Assembly: GCA_963921825.1 (NCBI GenBank)
Contig: OY997591.1
Location: 21,075,515 to 21,139,514 of the forward strand
Length of the DNA stretch: 64,000 nt
Direction: 5' to 3'
Source: Erodium maritimum
Lineage: Eukaryota; Streptophyta; Magnoliopsida; Geraniales; Geraniaceae
Part shown: piece by piece, positions 35,859 through 47,359 of the stretch
How the letters are laid out: every line of letters starts with the position of its first letter
Position numbering within the stretch: position 1 is the stretch's first letter
The notes under the pieces: model-generated
The model's input: the letters and a program-made list of their open reading frames with translations, nothing else
Databases searched by the model: none
What the model was told of the DNA's origin: nothing
Translations under genes and position numbers: made by a program

Positions 35859-38800
35859 ATGGCAAATTCAGCGAACATTAATAGTTTGTCATTAAAAACC
35901 ATTCTTGACAGGGTCAAACTAAATGGGACAAACTATTTGGACTGGTACAGAATTTTGAGGATAGTCCTCAAGTCTGAACGCAAAGAATATGTCCTTGACA
36001 AGGCTGTCTCTAAGACCATATCAGAGTTACATGAAGTGTCATCAGCTGCTGAGAAGAATATCTCAGGGATCTGGGATCCAAGGATATTCTGATGGTCAAC
36101 AAGGGAATTGGAAGTGGCAAGGGCTGGGCCCATGCGCACTTGGTAGGAAAGATGAGACACCTGAGAATGTCTGCTTCTACTGCCAACAGCCTGGTCATTG
36201 GAACCGGGATTACAGGAAGTTCACGGCTGATCTGAAGAAGGGCAGTGGGACTGCGCCTTCATTAAATAGCCTGGATGATCTGAAGAAGGGCAGTAGGACT
36301 ACGCCTTCATCAGGAAACCTGGATGATCTAAGGAAGGGCGGTGGGATCGTGCCTTCATTCGGTATTAACTCTATAAAGCTACATCTCTCTACTTCCAAAG
36401 ATTCATGGGTATTAGATACCATGACTGAATCTCACACATGCACTAATATATGGTGGCTGAAAGTAGGAGAGATTTGGAAAGCACGAAATGGACCTCAGAG
36501 TTGTGGCAACTGCTGTAGGATCCATGAGTCTTGCTTTGCCAAGAGGCCTTGTCTTAGTATTGTATAATGTATATTGCATACCTACTTTTAGTAGGAATAT
36601 TATATCTGTATCCGTGTTTGACAAGGAAGGATATAATGTTAATATTGGAAATGGAGTTTTCAATGTTCTATGCAATGATATGTTTTATACCAGTACTGAC
36701 ATGGTTGGAGGATTGTACATATTAGATATGGGTAACAATGCCTCAAGTTCTATATATTCCGTTAATACCAAGAGGTCTAAATCCAACGATTTAAACCTAA
36801 CTCTGTTATGGTACTGTCATTTGGGTCGCATAAACAAGAAGCGCCTATCAGCACTTCAGAAGTGCGGGCTTTCAGGTTCATTCGAATTCCATTCGATCGA
36901 TAGGTGCAAGGTTTGTTTGATGGGCAAAATGACTAAAGTGCCCTTTATCGATCGCGATGAAAGGGCGGGTGAATTATTGGGGCTGATACACTCGAATGTG
37001 TGTAGACCAATAAGTTCACTTGCCAGGAGGGGTTTTAGCTACTTTATCACATTTACTGATGATTACAGTAAATATGGTTATGTCTATTCGGTGAGACATA
37101 AGTCTGAAGCTTTTGATAAATTCAAAGAGTTTAAGACTATAGTAGAAAACCAGCTCGACAAAGGTATTAAGGCACTTCGATTGGATCGAGGTGGAAAATA
37201 CTTGACCACAGAGTTATTAGATCATCTAAAAGAGAATGGGATCCTTTTGGAATGGACTCCTCCTAGGTCACTGTAGTTGAAAGGTGTAGCCAAACGGAGA
37301 AATCGGACATTGTTAGACAATGGTCTGTTCCATGATTAGTTGGACTGATCTCCCAATCTCTTTTAGGGGTTTTGCTCTAGAGACGACCGCATTCATAGTG
37401 AATCGGGCTTCGACGAATGGTGTGGAAGGGACACCATTTTAAAAATGGTACGGGATGATGCCCGCTTTGTCCTTCCTAAAGATTTGTGGTTGCGAGGCTT
37501 ATGTGAAACATTTGGTTTCGACTAAGCTCGAACCAAGATCTAAGATATGCACCTTCGTGTGGTATCCCAAAGCAACAAGGGGATACTATTTCTACAATCC
37601 CAGTGAGAACATGGTGTTCGTCGCTTGGGGTGGGGTCTTTATGGAAAAGAAGTTTTGTTTCCAAAGACGTCATTGGGAGGATTGTGCATCTCGAAGAAAT
37701 TCAGGATGGTACAGATCTGTCTAAACCAATTGACAACCCAGTAGAAAGGAGCCAGAGATTGTCGTAGAGTAAGAACCAATTCCTGTTACAATTCTGGAAG
37801 GTCCAAGGCGATTTGAAAGGATCAATCTTCCACCTCCAAGATATGGTATCCGGAGGTGACACTGAAGTCATGGTGGATCACGATGATCCAGCCACCTTTC
37901 AGGAAGTCGTGGATGGGCCCAACTCCGAGTTATGGCTGGGAGCCATGAGGGAGGAAATGCAATCCATGTCGGACAAGCGAGTCTGGGAACCGGTTGATCC
38001 CATCAATGGTGTGAGGACCATAGGATGCAAATGGATCTTCAAGGTGAAGATGGACATGGACGGCAACCCTCTGACCTACAAAGCTCAACTGGTGGCGAAA
38101 GGTTATAGGCAGATCCAATGGATTGACTATGAGGAAACCTTCTCCTTAGTGGCTATGGTCAAAATCGATCCAAATTCTTCTTGACATAACTGCGTATCAT
38201 AATTACGAGATATGGCAAGTGGATGTCAAAACCGCTTTCCTAAATGGAAATTTGACTGAGTACGTTTGTATGTCTCGGCCCAAAGGTTTTGACGATCCGA
38301 AGAATAAAGGAAAGATTTATAAGTTGTTGAAATCCATTTCTGGATTGAAACGAACTTCTCGGAGTTGGATCCTTCGTTTTGATGAAGCTGTAATTGGATT
38401 TGGCTTAATCAAGAACGAGGATGAATCTTGCGTTTATAAGAAGGCTAGTGGGAGCAATATTACCTTTCTGGTTCTCATTGAAAACGACATCCCAACCTTG
38501 CACGAGATTAAAGCTTGGTTGAGGAAGTGTTTTTCAATAAAGGACTTAGGTGATGCTTCTCATATCTTAAGGATTAAGATATGTAGAGATCGCACCAAGA
38601 GGGTCTTGGATTTAAGTCAGGGAACCTATGTGAACAAGGCATTGAGTAGGTTCTTAATGCTCGATTCAAAGAAAGGACTCTTACCCACTAGTCATGGCAT
38701 TCATCTCAGCAAGACTCAGTTTCCTAAGACACCTGATGAGCTGAAAAGGATGATGAGAATCCTATGCGCCTGGGGGCAGGATCGATCATATATGCCATGA

Positions 38801-39372
38801 CATGTATGAGACCAGACGTCTCGTAAGCCTTATGTTGTACCAGTAGACATCATTCTAACCCGGGGGAAAGATGATGCTGAACTAGTCGTCGAAGGATGAG
38901 TAGACGCTAGTTTTCCAAGACAAATCCAGATGACTTTAGAAGTCAATCAGGATATGTGTTTACGCTGAATGGCAGAGCTTTAGCTGGGAAAGCGTAAAGC
39001 AAGATACCATTGCCGAATCTACGACAGAGGCCAAGTACATGGATGCTGCAGAGGCAGCTAAGGAGGCTATGTGGATTTGGAAATTCATGGCAGGGCTGGG
39101 TGTAATTAAAAACCCATCCAGTCCGGTGAATCCATTTTGCGACAACACAAGGGTCATTGCGCAAGCTAAAAGCCTAGATCGCATAACAAATCCAAACATG
39201 TACTGCGGCGTATCCACCTCATAAGATAAATACTGAACTGAGGTGAAGTGAAGATAACCGATATTGCAACAGATGATAACATAGCCAACCCTTTGACTAA
39301 GGCAGTGTCACTGCCTGAACATGTTAGACATGTAAAGTCGATGGGGACATATTGGAGTTTAGATTGGAACTA
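35859..39372 (+). mobile_element. Copia A gag-pol region
   Basis: Domains in copia order: gag from 35859 (LNGTNYLDWYRILRIVLKSE), zinc-knuckle region near 36160, integrase 36790-37270 (CHLGRINKKRLSALQKCG; FITFTDDYSKYGYVYSVRHK), reverse transcriptase about 37940-38700 (GCKWIFKVKMDMDGNPLTYK; VDVKTAFLNGNL), and RNase H about 39000-39300 (FCDNTRVIAQAK). Integrase before reverse transcriptase identifies Ty1/copia. The region is broken, with several breaks. Confidence 0.93.
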
Positions 39373-39387
39373 GGGCAAGTGGGAGAT

Positions 39388-41075
39388 TGTTAGTCTTAGT
39401 GCCCGTAGTTCAATCCTAAATGTCCAAATGTATATATCATCGTTAGCAATAAAATTAAAGCGGCTTTATATTACTTATGTGTTGGAGTAATATATCGATG
39501 TGTGCTCTGATCTATGCCCACCATGCGAATAGAACCATAGATCGAGATAGATCACACTCGATGGGTCCCTAGTCAACAAAGCTTCACTAGAAGCGACTAG
39601 TATGAAAGATGGCTCTTTATGGCTTACGTTCTGTTAGTCATTGGAATGGGATTCCGGAGTCTGATCATAGATATCATGTGGGACATGATATTGGACGACC
39701 CGCCCTGAATATGTGCCATAGATTAAGTCATGAACATATTCAGTGTTGTAGCTTGTCATGTATCCTTAGACCAAGGAGTCTTTGTGATCGCTATGTAGTC
39801 AACAACTGAGTTTGACCTGAGCCTAACGTTGTCCGTAACAGGGCTTCCATAACGGCCAGGATTGGCTTGGGGACGGGCTACATGAGTGACACGAAAGACG
39901 GCTAAGGGATTTATCCCTCATACTAAGGTATGGGAAAGATATCGGTTCTCGGCCACTTGATCGAGAGTGACTGGAAGAATATCATGGCCATGCACATGAT
40001 ACTGGGTATCATATCTTCAGTCATCTCACATATCAAGGAACGGTGATTGAGAATAATAAGGATGACGGCTCTATGCCTTATCTCAATCAGGATATCGGAG
40101 ATAAAAGGATAATGACAGGGACGACGGAAAGGTTAGAATCGACAGGGTCGATTCGTTATGTAGTGTCAGGCAATACTAAAGTCTCGTTAGTTGCCACTTA
40201 AATAGGATCAAGTAAAATGGGATTTTACGTTGATCTATTGACATGCATAAACCTAAGGGTCACACCGGAGGATGAAACTCATTGACACATTTATGGAGAA
40301 TGGCCAAAAGGGAGTTGTCTCGGGACATGACCAAAACTGGGTTTTGGGTCATGTGCCCGTAAGTGAATAGGACTTCACAGATCGAGACAAGGCTTGGAGT
40401 CTTGGGATTGATCGCGTCGGATAATGTTGGACATTTCCGGTATGGAAGGCATGGAGGCGATGAGCGAATCACGGGACCTCGTTGGCAATGGCCACGGGCC
40501 ATGTTCCAAGAGGCCCATGAAAGGGCCATGCAACCAAGGCCCATGGAACTAATTAATCAAGTCTTGATTAATTAGTACTAAGTAAGCAAGACAAGGATTA
40601 AGGTGTTGGTGATTCACCACCTAACCCAATCTTGTCTTGCCATACTTTGTCCTATTTACACCTTACTTGACACCATACTTGTCCCATGCCTTTAGTTGGA
40701 CAAGTATGGGTTTTGTTATGTTTAAGTCATCTTTTTTCAACATAACAAACACAAGACAAGAATAGGAAACACATTTTCTCTCCCTCTTCCATGGCCATTT
40801 CGGGTTTGGCTAGTTTCCACCTCCATGTTTGTGTTCTTGAGTCCTCAAAGAGAAGAACTACGTGGCTTTGATTCCCATGTGCATACGTAGGCGTCTTGGA
40901 GACTCAAGCCAATCATTCGTTAACCGGTGTTCTTGTTTTGGTAAGAACTAGTGCTGAATTTTTCTCTTGTTAATCCATTCTTTGTTAGTTGTTTCATGGT
41001 TTTAATTGTCTCTTGGTTTTCATTGATTTTCCGCTGCGAGTTGGTTCATCTCCAACCCTACCTCGAGACCCAACA
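39388..41075 (+). repeat. Copia A 3' LTR
   Basis: 1,688 bp. The three chance frames checked (66, 94 and 70 residues) are identical to those in the 5' LTR. Its promoter would face the 3' end of the BBE-like gene and could drive antisense RNA. Confidence 0.96.
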
Positions 41076-41080
41076 GTTTC
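41076..41080. repeat. Target-site duplication of Copia A, right copy
   Basis: GTTTC, matching 32607-32611. Only one base separates it from the stop codon of the BBE-like gene. Confidence 0.95.
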
Positions 41081-41081
41081 T

Positions 41082-42650
41082 TTAAAGAGGTGGGATACTT
41101 TGTTCATTAGTGAAGAAATTGGTAGGATCAACCATAGTCTTGACACGCACCAATCTGTCGAAGTTGTTGTTGAAATATTTACTTCCCCAAATGCGTGATT
41201 GCTTGTAGCTGATTTGGTGTTGAAAGTTCATCCCAATATCAAGATCCCTGTAGTTGACATAAGCCTGTCTCGGGTTCTTGGAAACATAGGGACCCAAGAA
41301 ACTATAAAGTCGTCGGATCCAAGCCACACACTTGTGTGCAACCTCTGCATCGTCTTCAACCCACGACACAGTGTACTCAAGTTGATACAAATTCCCAGCT
41401 CTATGTGGAAATGGGATATGAGTTTCTGATATCTCACTCATTTTGCCTCCATAGGCCACGAGAAGCATTTGTCCGGTCTCGCCTCCTTGATCGTGAAACC
41501 TTTCCCATATAGCGTCCAAGTTTTTTGCGGAGATGGGTTCTTGTACATAATCTGATTTTGCTTTGTAAAACCCTCGTGTGAGAGACACCCTTCCGAGCAG
41601 GACCTCGGGTGATTGATCTCTAGGGTACCCAGCAAAGTATAGGACGGACTCGATCCAGCTCATTTGGATGCAGTGTTCACGTAGCAGCCCCAGGTCAGGG
41701 AAGGTCTGTTGCATCAGTTGGACGAGGTCGTTACTCGTTCCGAGGAACATAGCACTGAACGAGGCTTGTATTCCTTGAGTCGGGTTGGCGGGGTTTAGGA
41801 TGATCCTTAGGAAGGATAAATCTTGGGGCATCATGCTTGCCTTGAGTTGCCACTGGTAGACAAGATCGGTGACGTTGGTTTTTTGTAATGTGAAGACAGT
41901 GACAATGGAGGGAACACGAACGAGTTGAACTTTCCATGCGACGATGACACCAAAGCTAGCTCCTCCGCCTCCTCGGATGGCCCAAAAGAGGTCCTCTCCC
42001 ATTGACCGTCTGTCAAGAAGCCTTCCACGTGCATCCACGACATGTGCGTCGATGACATGATCCGCGGCAAGACCGTGTTTCCGGAACAAAGTCCCGTAGC
42101 CTCCCCCACTGAGGTGTCCTCCGGCGCCGACCGTGGGACAAACGCCTGCAGGGAAGCCTAGGGTGGAGCTCTTCTCAGCGATTCTGTAGTAAAGCTCACC
42201 AAGAGTCGCGCCTGCCTCAACCCACGCGGTCTCGGTGCCTTCATCTACGCTAACTTGCCGGAGATTGGACATGTCAATGATGAGAAAGGGGGCGGTGGAT
42301 ACGAAGGAGAGGCCCTCGTTGTCATGACCTCCACTCCTGACCCGGACCTCTAGGCCATGGCTCTTGGAGCAGGTTATGGCTGCTTGGACGTGGGAAGCGC
42401 GCGATGGAGTGATGATGACTAGGGGTTTCGGGGTTGATGGGGTAGAGAACCTCAGGTTCTGTATGGTGGAGTTCAATAGGGATGAGTAGGAGGAGTTGCT
42501 TCGGGTGTAAGTAACTGTGGATATGGAGCTGGCCTTGTCACCCGAATATAGGCATCGGAGAAAGCTTTCTTCATTGTAAACTGCCCTTGCATGACACAAA
42601 CTGTATGAGATCAAAGCGTAACACAAAATGGACACCAACTGGCCTTGCAT
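41082..42650 (-). CDS. Berberine bridge enzyme-like FAD-linked oxidoreductase
   Basis: This is an intact 522-residue intronless gene, the usual length for plant BBE-like enzymes, which are secreted or vacuolar flavoproteins oxidising alcohols, sugars or alkaloids with O2 or another acceptor. A hydrophobic N-terminus (about residues 1-21) looks like a signal peptide. The FAD-binding domain spans about 75-245. The two residues that bind FAD covalently in the family are present: His109 (RSGGHDNEGLS) and Cys171 (GVCPTVGAGG). Tyr185 of GGGYG is kept, and Cys33 and Cys94 fit the conserved N-terminal disulfide. The C-terminal BBE domain (about 462-520) has YVNYRDLDIG and VDPTNFFTNEQSIP. The position after HD is Asn111, usually Tyr, and QLEY (Glu425) replaces the common K-I-Q-Y; Glu is also reported at this site in true BBE (Glu417). 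Substrate is unknown. Copia A lies directly downstream. Confidence 0.97.
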   Translation of the reverse strand: MQGQLVSILCYALISYSLCHARAVYNEESFLRCLYSGDKASSISTVTYTRSNSSYSSLLNSTIQNLRFSTPSTPKPLVIITPSRASHVQAAITCSKSHGLEVRVRSGGHDNEGLSFVSTAPFLIIDMSNLRQVSVDEGTETAWVEAGATLGELYYRIAEKSSTLGFPAGVCPTVGAGGHLSGGGYGTLFRKHGLAADHVIDAHVVDARGRLLDRRSMGEDLFWAIRGGGGASFGVIVAWKVQLVRVPSIVTVFTLQKTNVTDLVYQWQLKASMMPQDLSFLRIILNPANPTQGIQASFSAMFLGTSNDLVQLMQQTFPDLGLLREHCIQMSWIESVLYFAGYPRDQSPEVLLGRVSLTRGFYKAKSDYVQEPISAKNLDAIWERFHDQGGETGQMLLVAYGGKMSEISETHIPFPHRAGNLYQLEYTVSWVEDDAEVAHKCVAWIRRLYSFLGPYVSKNPRQAYVNYRDLDIGMNFQHQISYKQSRIWGSKYFNNNFDRLVRVKTMVDPTNFFTNEQSIPPL

Positions 42651-43176
42651 GGTATCTATTGATGTTTTTCTTCTGTTTCTGTTTCTGTTTTGGACAATGA
42701 TCCTTGCATTTCTACAACGCTGGTCTTATATATATACTGTCAAGCTTTTGACCATGCCATGTATTAAAGTCCATTTTTTCATTTGGAAGCGTTCAAAGTC
42801 AACTCACCAAAACCTCCATCGAGTTGGATTTAATTGATCCATATTATGTGAGACTCCGCAACATTTAATTCATCAACTAAACTTTGCTATTTTCTATTGA
42901 CTTTCCCATTACAAGTTTACAAGCCACCAATGAATTGTTCAATGGTCATACCTCATACAAACTGATACGTGTTTTTTGTTTAAACATGTTCAATCTTGCA
43001 AGGAAATTCAGAATGGCTACTAATTCCCAAAACAATACAACTCCATGACGATATAGCCTTCAATATCCTGTAATGATTAGCTTGATAAGGCCATTATACT
43101 TGTTTTTTTGTGGTCTAATCTTATTACGTGTGAAATGAACTTTTAAAAGGTTATTTTTTTGTATCACATTTAGATT
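42651..43176 (-). other. Upstream region of the BBE-like gene
   Basis: Non-coding, AT-rich. The 5' leader next to the ATG is an A-rich run with repeated CAGAAA units (42651-42700). About 530 bp remain between the start codon and LTR M2, so M2 may limit or alter the promoter. Confidence 0.6.
42725..42736 (-). promoter_or_regulatory. TATA box of the BBE-like gene
   Basis: TATATATATAAG on the minus strand, about 75-85 bp before the ATG, which would give a 5' leader of roughly 45-55 nt. Confidence 0.7.
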
Positions 43177-43181
43177 ATTTT

Positions 43182-45376
43182 TGTCGCGCCTCAAATCCGG
43201 TAGAAATAATAAATGAATAATAATTAAAGTGAAATTTAACGAAGCCAAACCGTAAATCTTTAAGTTCCAAAATTATACTTTCGATAAATAAGACATAAAT
43301 CGACCCTTCAAAACGAATAAATTTAAAATGATGTTTTGTAATGAAAAAAAAGTACGTCTTCTACAACAATAACACCCGGACTATCCAGAAGCTCCCGAGC
43401 CTCGAGTCCACTACTCACCAAGCAAGCCTGTTCAAACAAGAAATAAACAGATAGGGGTGAGCTTACGCTCAGTAGGGAAAATAATAAACAACCATCCTCC
43501 AACTTGATAGTAAAGTAGAATTAACGCGGTTAAGTACCATATACAATTAATACGACTAATCAACGAGATGCTATTAAGGAGATAACGATAACGGTAATAT
43601 TCCAATCTTAAAGGGGTAAACGTCATTTAAGAAAATGAGGAAAACGATCTAATCTTTAATAAACTACTAAAGCAAGACAAGATGTAAATATCGTGCCAAC
43701 AGATTAAATCACAATACTCCGATCCACAGTTGGTTCTTGTGTCATGTCGGATCTCATACTCCGATCCACAATAGCCCTAGTGTCATGTCGGTTTGCCCCT
43801 CGGTCCAGGGGAAACACATATCATCGAGGCTACCGGAAACATCCCTAAAGGGACGCACATCGTCGGAATTCTCGGAAATGTTCCCAAGGGGCCATAGGTC
43901 ATCGGGGTCCAAGGTAATGATCCCGCATGACGCATACACTCGGGTGAATCAACAAGTAATTATTCCCCGCAGGGTAAACCATCCAATTGCCCCGCAGGGT
44001 CCAACAACCACACACCATACCGGAAACGCACATCGGCCTAGACGCCTTCCCGGTAACCCACATCGGGGAGTATAATCGCATACCATACCGGAAACGCACA
44101 TCGGCCTAGGTATTTTCCCGGACTACCTCGGGTGGAACACAAAACCATCTCAAAACGTACAAAAGACACTAACATGCCAATATATCATACAACCAAAGCT
44201 TAACAAATCATAAATCCATCACAACACACCAAAGAGATCCATATACCTTTACACTTACCGTTATACTTACCAATAGCGATCCATCGCTCTACCACTCACC
44301 CGATCATACCATTTGGCACAATCAATTACACTCAAGCATTCATCCAATCATTCAATCATTCAAGCATCCATTCAATCATTCAAGCTTCCGTTCAATCATT
44401 CAAGCATTCGATTTATCTAGTTTAGTTAGACTCTTAGTTTATCCTGGAGACTAAGCAAGCAATGCATGTGAGGCAACCACAACCAATCCTATGGCTCATC
44501 TCGACCTTTCTACCAGTAAAGCAATTTCCCAAGTATTGAAAGCGAGTAAAGCTAGTTATTTACATTCTATGCATGCATACTAGACACGTCCGGTTATTAG
44601 TAATTGAAAGACGATTATTCTAGTTATTCGTATCCTATATGCAATCCAGGATCTTTTCTATTTTATTAACCTAAGAGGCATACTAAGTATTAAATTGCAC
44701 GAGGAGTTTAGTACTTTCCCAACCTCAAGGTCTTCCTCTAATAATACTCCCAGCTGCTGACGACCGGGCCAACTCCGTCTTCTCGGCGAAGTCCAAGTTC
44801 TCGGGCAAGGTCCCAGTCTGATTTTAACAGGTAAAACTTACACTCAGAACCGATACAGTCTAAATAACAACAAGTTGATCTTTAAACTCAAACGGGCTAA
44901 AAGCGGGATTAAACGACGAGTCGGGTTCGAGCACCCGAACATCGAGCACAGAATCCCGAGGCACGGTTCCCAATGCGCGGATCCCGAGGTAATGTTTTCG
45001 AGGCACAATTGCCGAGGCACCCGATTCAGCGTTTCCACTTTTAGTCCCGTTCTAATTCTGTTTTTCGTTTAAAACTTTTATTTTATTTTACTTTCTTTAA
45101 TTAAACTGATTCAACACTCTGCCCAGATTCACAACAAGGCTCGGGAAGGAAACAACAACAAAAAAAGACAAGGATGCTCGGGTTGGGTCCGGCCGACCAC
45201 CGGCGAGGACATCGTCGGCGACCAAACCCCAAGGGTGAGAATCTCACCGTAGGAAAAGGGAAAACGACGAGGAGGCGGTTGCGCGCTGGAAGCGATGGAG
45301 CACGACGGGAAGCTCGCCTCAGGTCCGGGCGGAAGTTGCGATTTCGTCCCAGATCCGTCGATTTTTCCGGCATGGA
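43182..45376 (-). mobile_element. Gypsy LTR M2 (minus strand), left portion
   Basis: It starts TGTCGCGCC, the 3' end on the minus strand, with no primer-binding site or polypurine tract beside it, so it is solo or terminal. ATTTT precedes it (43177-43181). It has the hairpin GAGCGTAAGCTC on the minus strand (43470-43459), GTAAGTAT (44270-44263) and short tandem repeats at 43710-43800 and 44010-44125. From 44623 it matches M1. At 45377 it is interrupted by P2, at the same site where P1 interrupts M1. Confidence 0.85.
43428..44270 (-). other. Candidate intron inside M2 LTR
   Basis: On the minus strand GTAAGTAT at 44270 and CAG|G ending at 43428 bracket the hairpin and short repeats, as in P1, G1 and G3. 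Splicing is inferred. Confidence 0.4.
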
Positions 45377-47037
45377 TGTAAAACCCCACTTAGTTTTTAA
45401 AGGGTAAAATTTGGGAAATATGAAACGTTTGGGTATGAATTTGCAACGAGTGGAATTTGAAAGAGAAAATTCAAGAAAAAAAGGGAAAAAGGGAGTTCTG
45501 AACTAGGCAGAAGGTTGGGCTAGATCTTGGGCCCAAACCAGTGACGCGCACGGCCCAAGAGAAACAAGGCCCATGCGCACTAACCCTAAAGCCACTTCTG
45601 GTTCTCTTCTTCATTGCGCAGCTGCACGATTACCGAGACACCCTTCTCTCTCTCTCGATTTCGCACCTCCCCTTCCTCTCACTCTCGATCTCCTTCTTCC
45701 TCGCGCTACCGACCCACCACCACCTCACACCCCGTCCTCACGCTCTTACCGAGCTCGTTTCAAACCCAAACCTACCGGAATCGACACGGGCTCGCTGGAT
45801 AACGCCCGGATTCGAAGCCTCCGAGCTCGTGGCAGCGACAGTAACCGAGAACCGAAGAGGGTTCGTCCTCTCTCGCCATTTCTTCTCTTCCCAGACCCCG
45901 TTTTACCCAGAAACACCTCAGGCCAGACTGGGTTGGACGGAAACAACCAAAATCGACGCCGGTGGCCACTTCTCACGCCAGATCTGAGACATGAAAGGTT
46001 GGGCTACGCGTCGACTACTGTTGCTCCTCCCTGACGCTCTCTCAGCCTCGACAACCCCTTCTCCGAGCTTCTCTGCCTCCACACTGTCCCTTTGACGCCG
46101 GAGACTCGCCGGGGAACTCACCGGAGCTTGTTGGCTTGCCGTCCTCGTCATCAGCTAAGACGGGACCTGGCAAAGTCGGGCCTTAGGCCAGACGGGCCTT
46201 TAGCCAGGTGGATGGGTCAACACCAAAGGTTTGGGCCAGGCCCAGAACCGGATAGTCTGGACCGGATCAGATCTGGATCCGGGTTGGGCGTGGATCCGGG
46301 TCAAATCATATTTAAAGAAAAATCACTTTTAAAATCAGGTTAATTAACTGTTTAATTAATCTAATTTGGAAAATTAAGGGACAAAATTGGACTTTTGCCG
46401 GTATTGATTGGACTTTTCTTTGTCAAACCTAGACGGGACTTCGCCCGAGCACAAGGGCTTGGACCCGAGCTAGAAGAACGAAGATCACGCCAGAACCCGT
46501 GTGAAGAACGGAGTTGTGACCACTCGAGCTCTTCACCAGAGTATTATTAGAGGAAGACCGCAAGGTAGGGAAAGTCTTAATTTCTTAATTAATGCTTAGT
46601 ATGCATGATTAGGATAATAAAATCGGAAAGGTCCTAGAATTGCCTATAAGATGCGAATAACTAGAATAATCGTACTTCAATTACTAATAAATGGATGAGT
46701 CTAGTATGCATGCTTAGGATGATGACGATTAGTGAAGCTTACTTTCAATATTTGGGAATTGATTTACTGGTAGAGAGGCTGTGAAGAGCTCTCGGATTAG
46801 TTGTGTGCTAGGTTCACATGCTTGGTTGCTAGTTATTAGGATAACATAAGAGTCTAAGGAAACTAGATTAGCTTGTTTGATTAAATACTTAATTGATCGT
46901 TCACATGATGGTTGATTGCGTACTTGGTTGATTGAGTGTTTGTGTTGATATAATTGTTGCTTGAACGGATGATCGAGTATGACTGGTTGTGCCAAGGGGT
47001 ACAATCAGGTGATCGATGTACCGATGGTTCGTGGCAG
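45377..47037 (+). mobile_element. Gypsy LTR P2, partial
   Basis: It starts TGTAAAACCCC and matches P1 from 861 to about 2515 at roughly 96%. Similarity ends at GTGGCAG|GT, which is the donor-like site of the candidate LTR intron; unrelated sequence follows. A 148-residue frame is open in both P1 and P2 but is not conserved like a protein. Confidence 0.88.
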
Positions 47038-47359
47038 GTTGGGTGTGAAAGAGGAGTAACAGAACTAGTCGTACGAGAAGTTCTTTTCCTTCTTCGATAG
47101 TGAGGAGCGAGTTTTAAGAACCGATGGGTGAAACAACCGACGTTCATCGAATATCATCAGCAGCGAATGCTGAGCAGTGGAAGGCTGCAGCCTTGACCTG
47201 TAAACGGTCCGACCGGTCAACAGAGATGACCGAACAATGATAAGATCAGAGTAGCCCAGCGGAAGCGTGGTGGGCCCATAACCCACATGAGTAGTAATCT
47301 CCAGTTTCTTCTACCTCCGCTAGAAGGTTTAGGTCACAAGATTCGAACCTTCAAGGCGA
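47038..47359 (+). other. Unidentified sequence with tRNA-like segment
   Basis: This links P2 to unit U2. No protein gene is seen. It contains the tRNA-like segment described at 47245-47351. Confidence 0.5.
47245..47351 (+). other. Initiator tRNA-Met-like sequence, pseudogene or SINE head
   Basis: The first 42 bases (47245-47286) match the 5' half of plant initiator tRNA-Met with two or three differences. They include an A box (TAGCCCAGCGG, 47252-47262) and an anticodon arm GTGGG-CCCATAA-CCCAC with anticodon CAT. About 50 bases later is a B-box-like GATTCGAACCT (47340-47350). The 3' half does not fold as a normal T arm or acceptor stem, so it is not a working tRNA. It may be a SINE head or a captured primer tRNA. 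Confidence 0.6.

Larger units (their letters stand above)
32612..41075 (+). mobile_element. Copia A, full-length young insertion
   Basis: This 8,464-bp element has 1,688-bp LTRs (32612-34299 and 39388-41075) in which I saw no difference. The primer-binding site TGGTATCAGAGC is at 34301-34312, the polypurine tract GGGCAAGTGGGAGAT at 39373-39387, and a perfect GTTTC target duplication flanks it. Assuming 1.3e-8 substitutions per site per year, identical LTRs of this length imply an insertion well under about 0.1 million years old. The coding part is nevertheless broken, with several breaks, many shared with Copia B. Confidence 0.96.
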
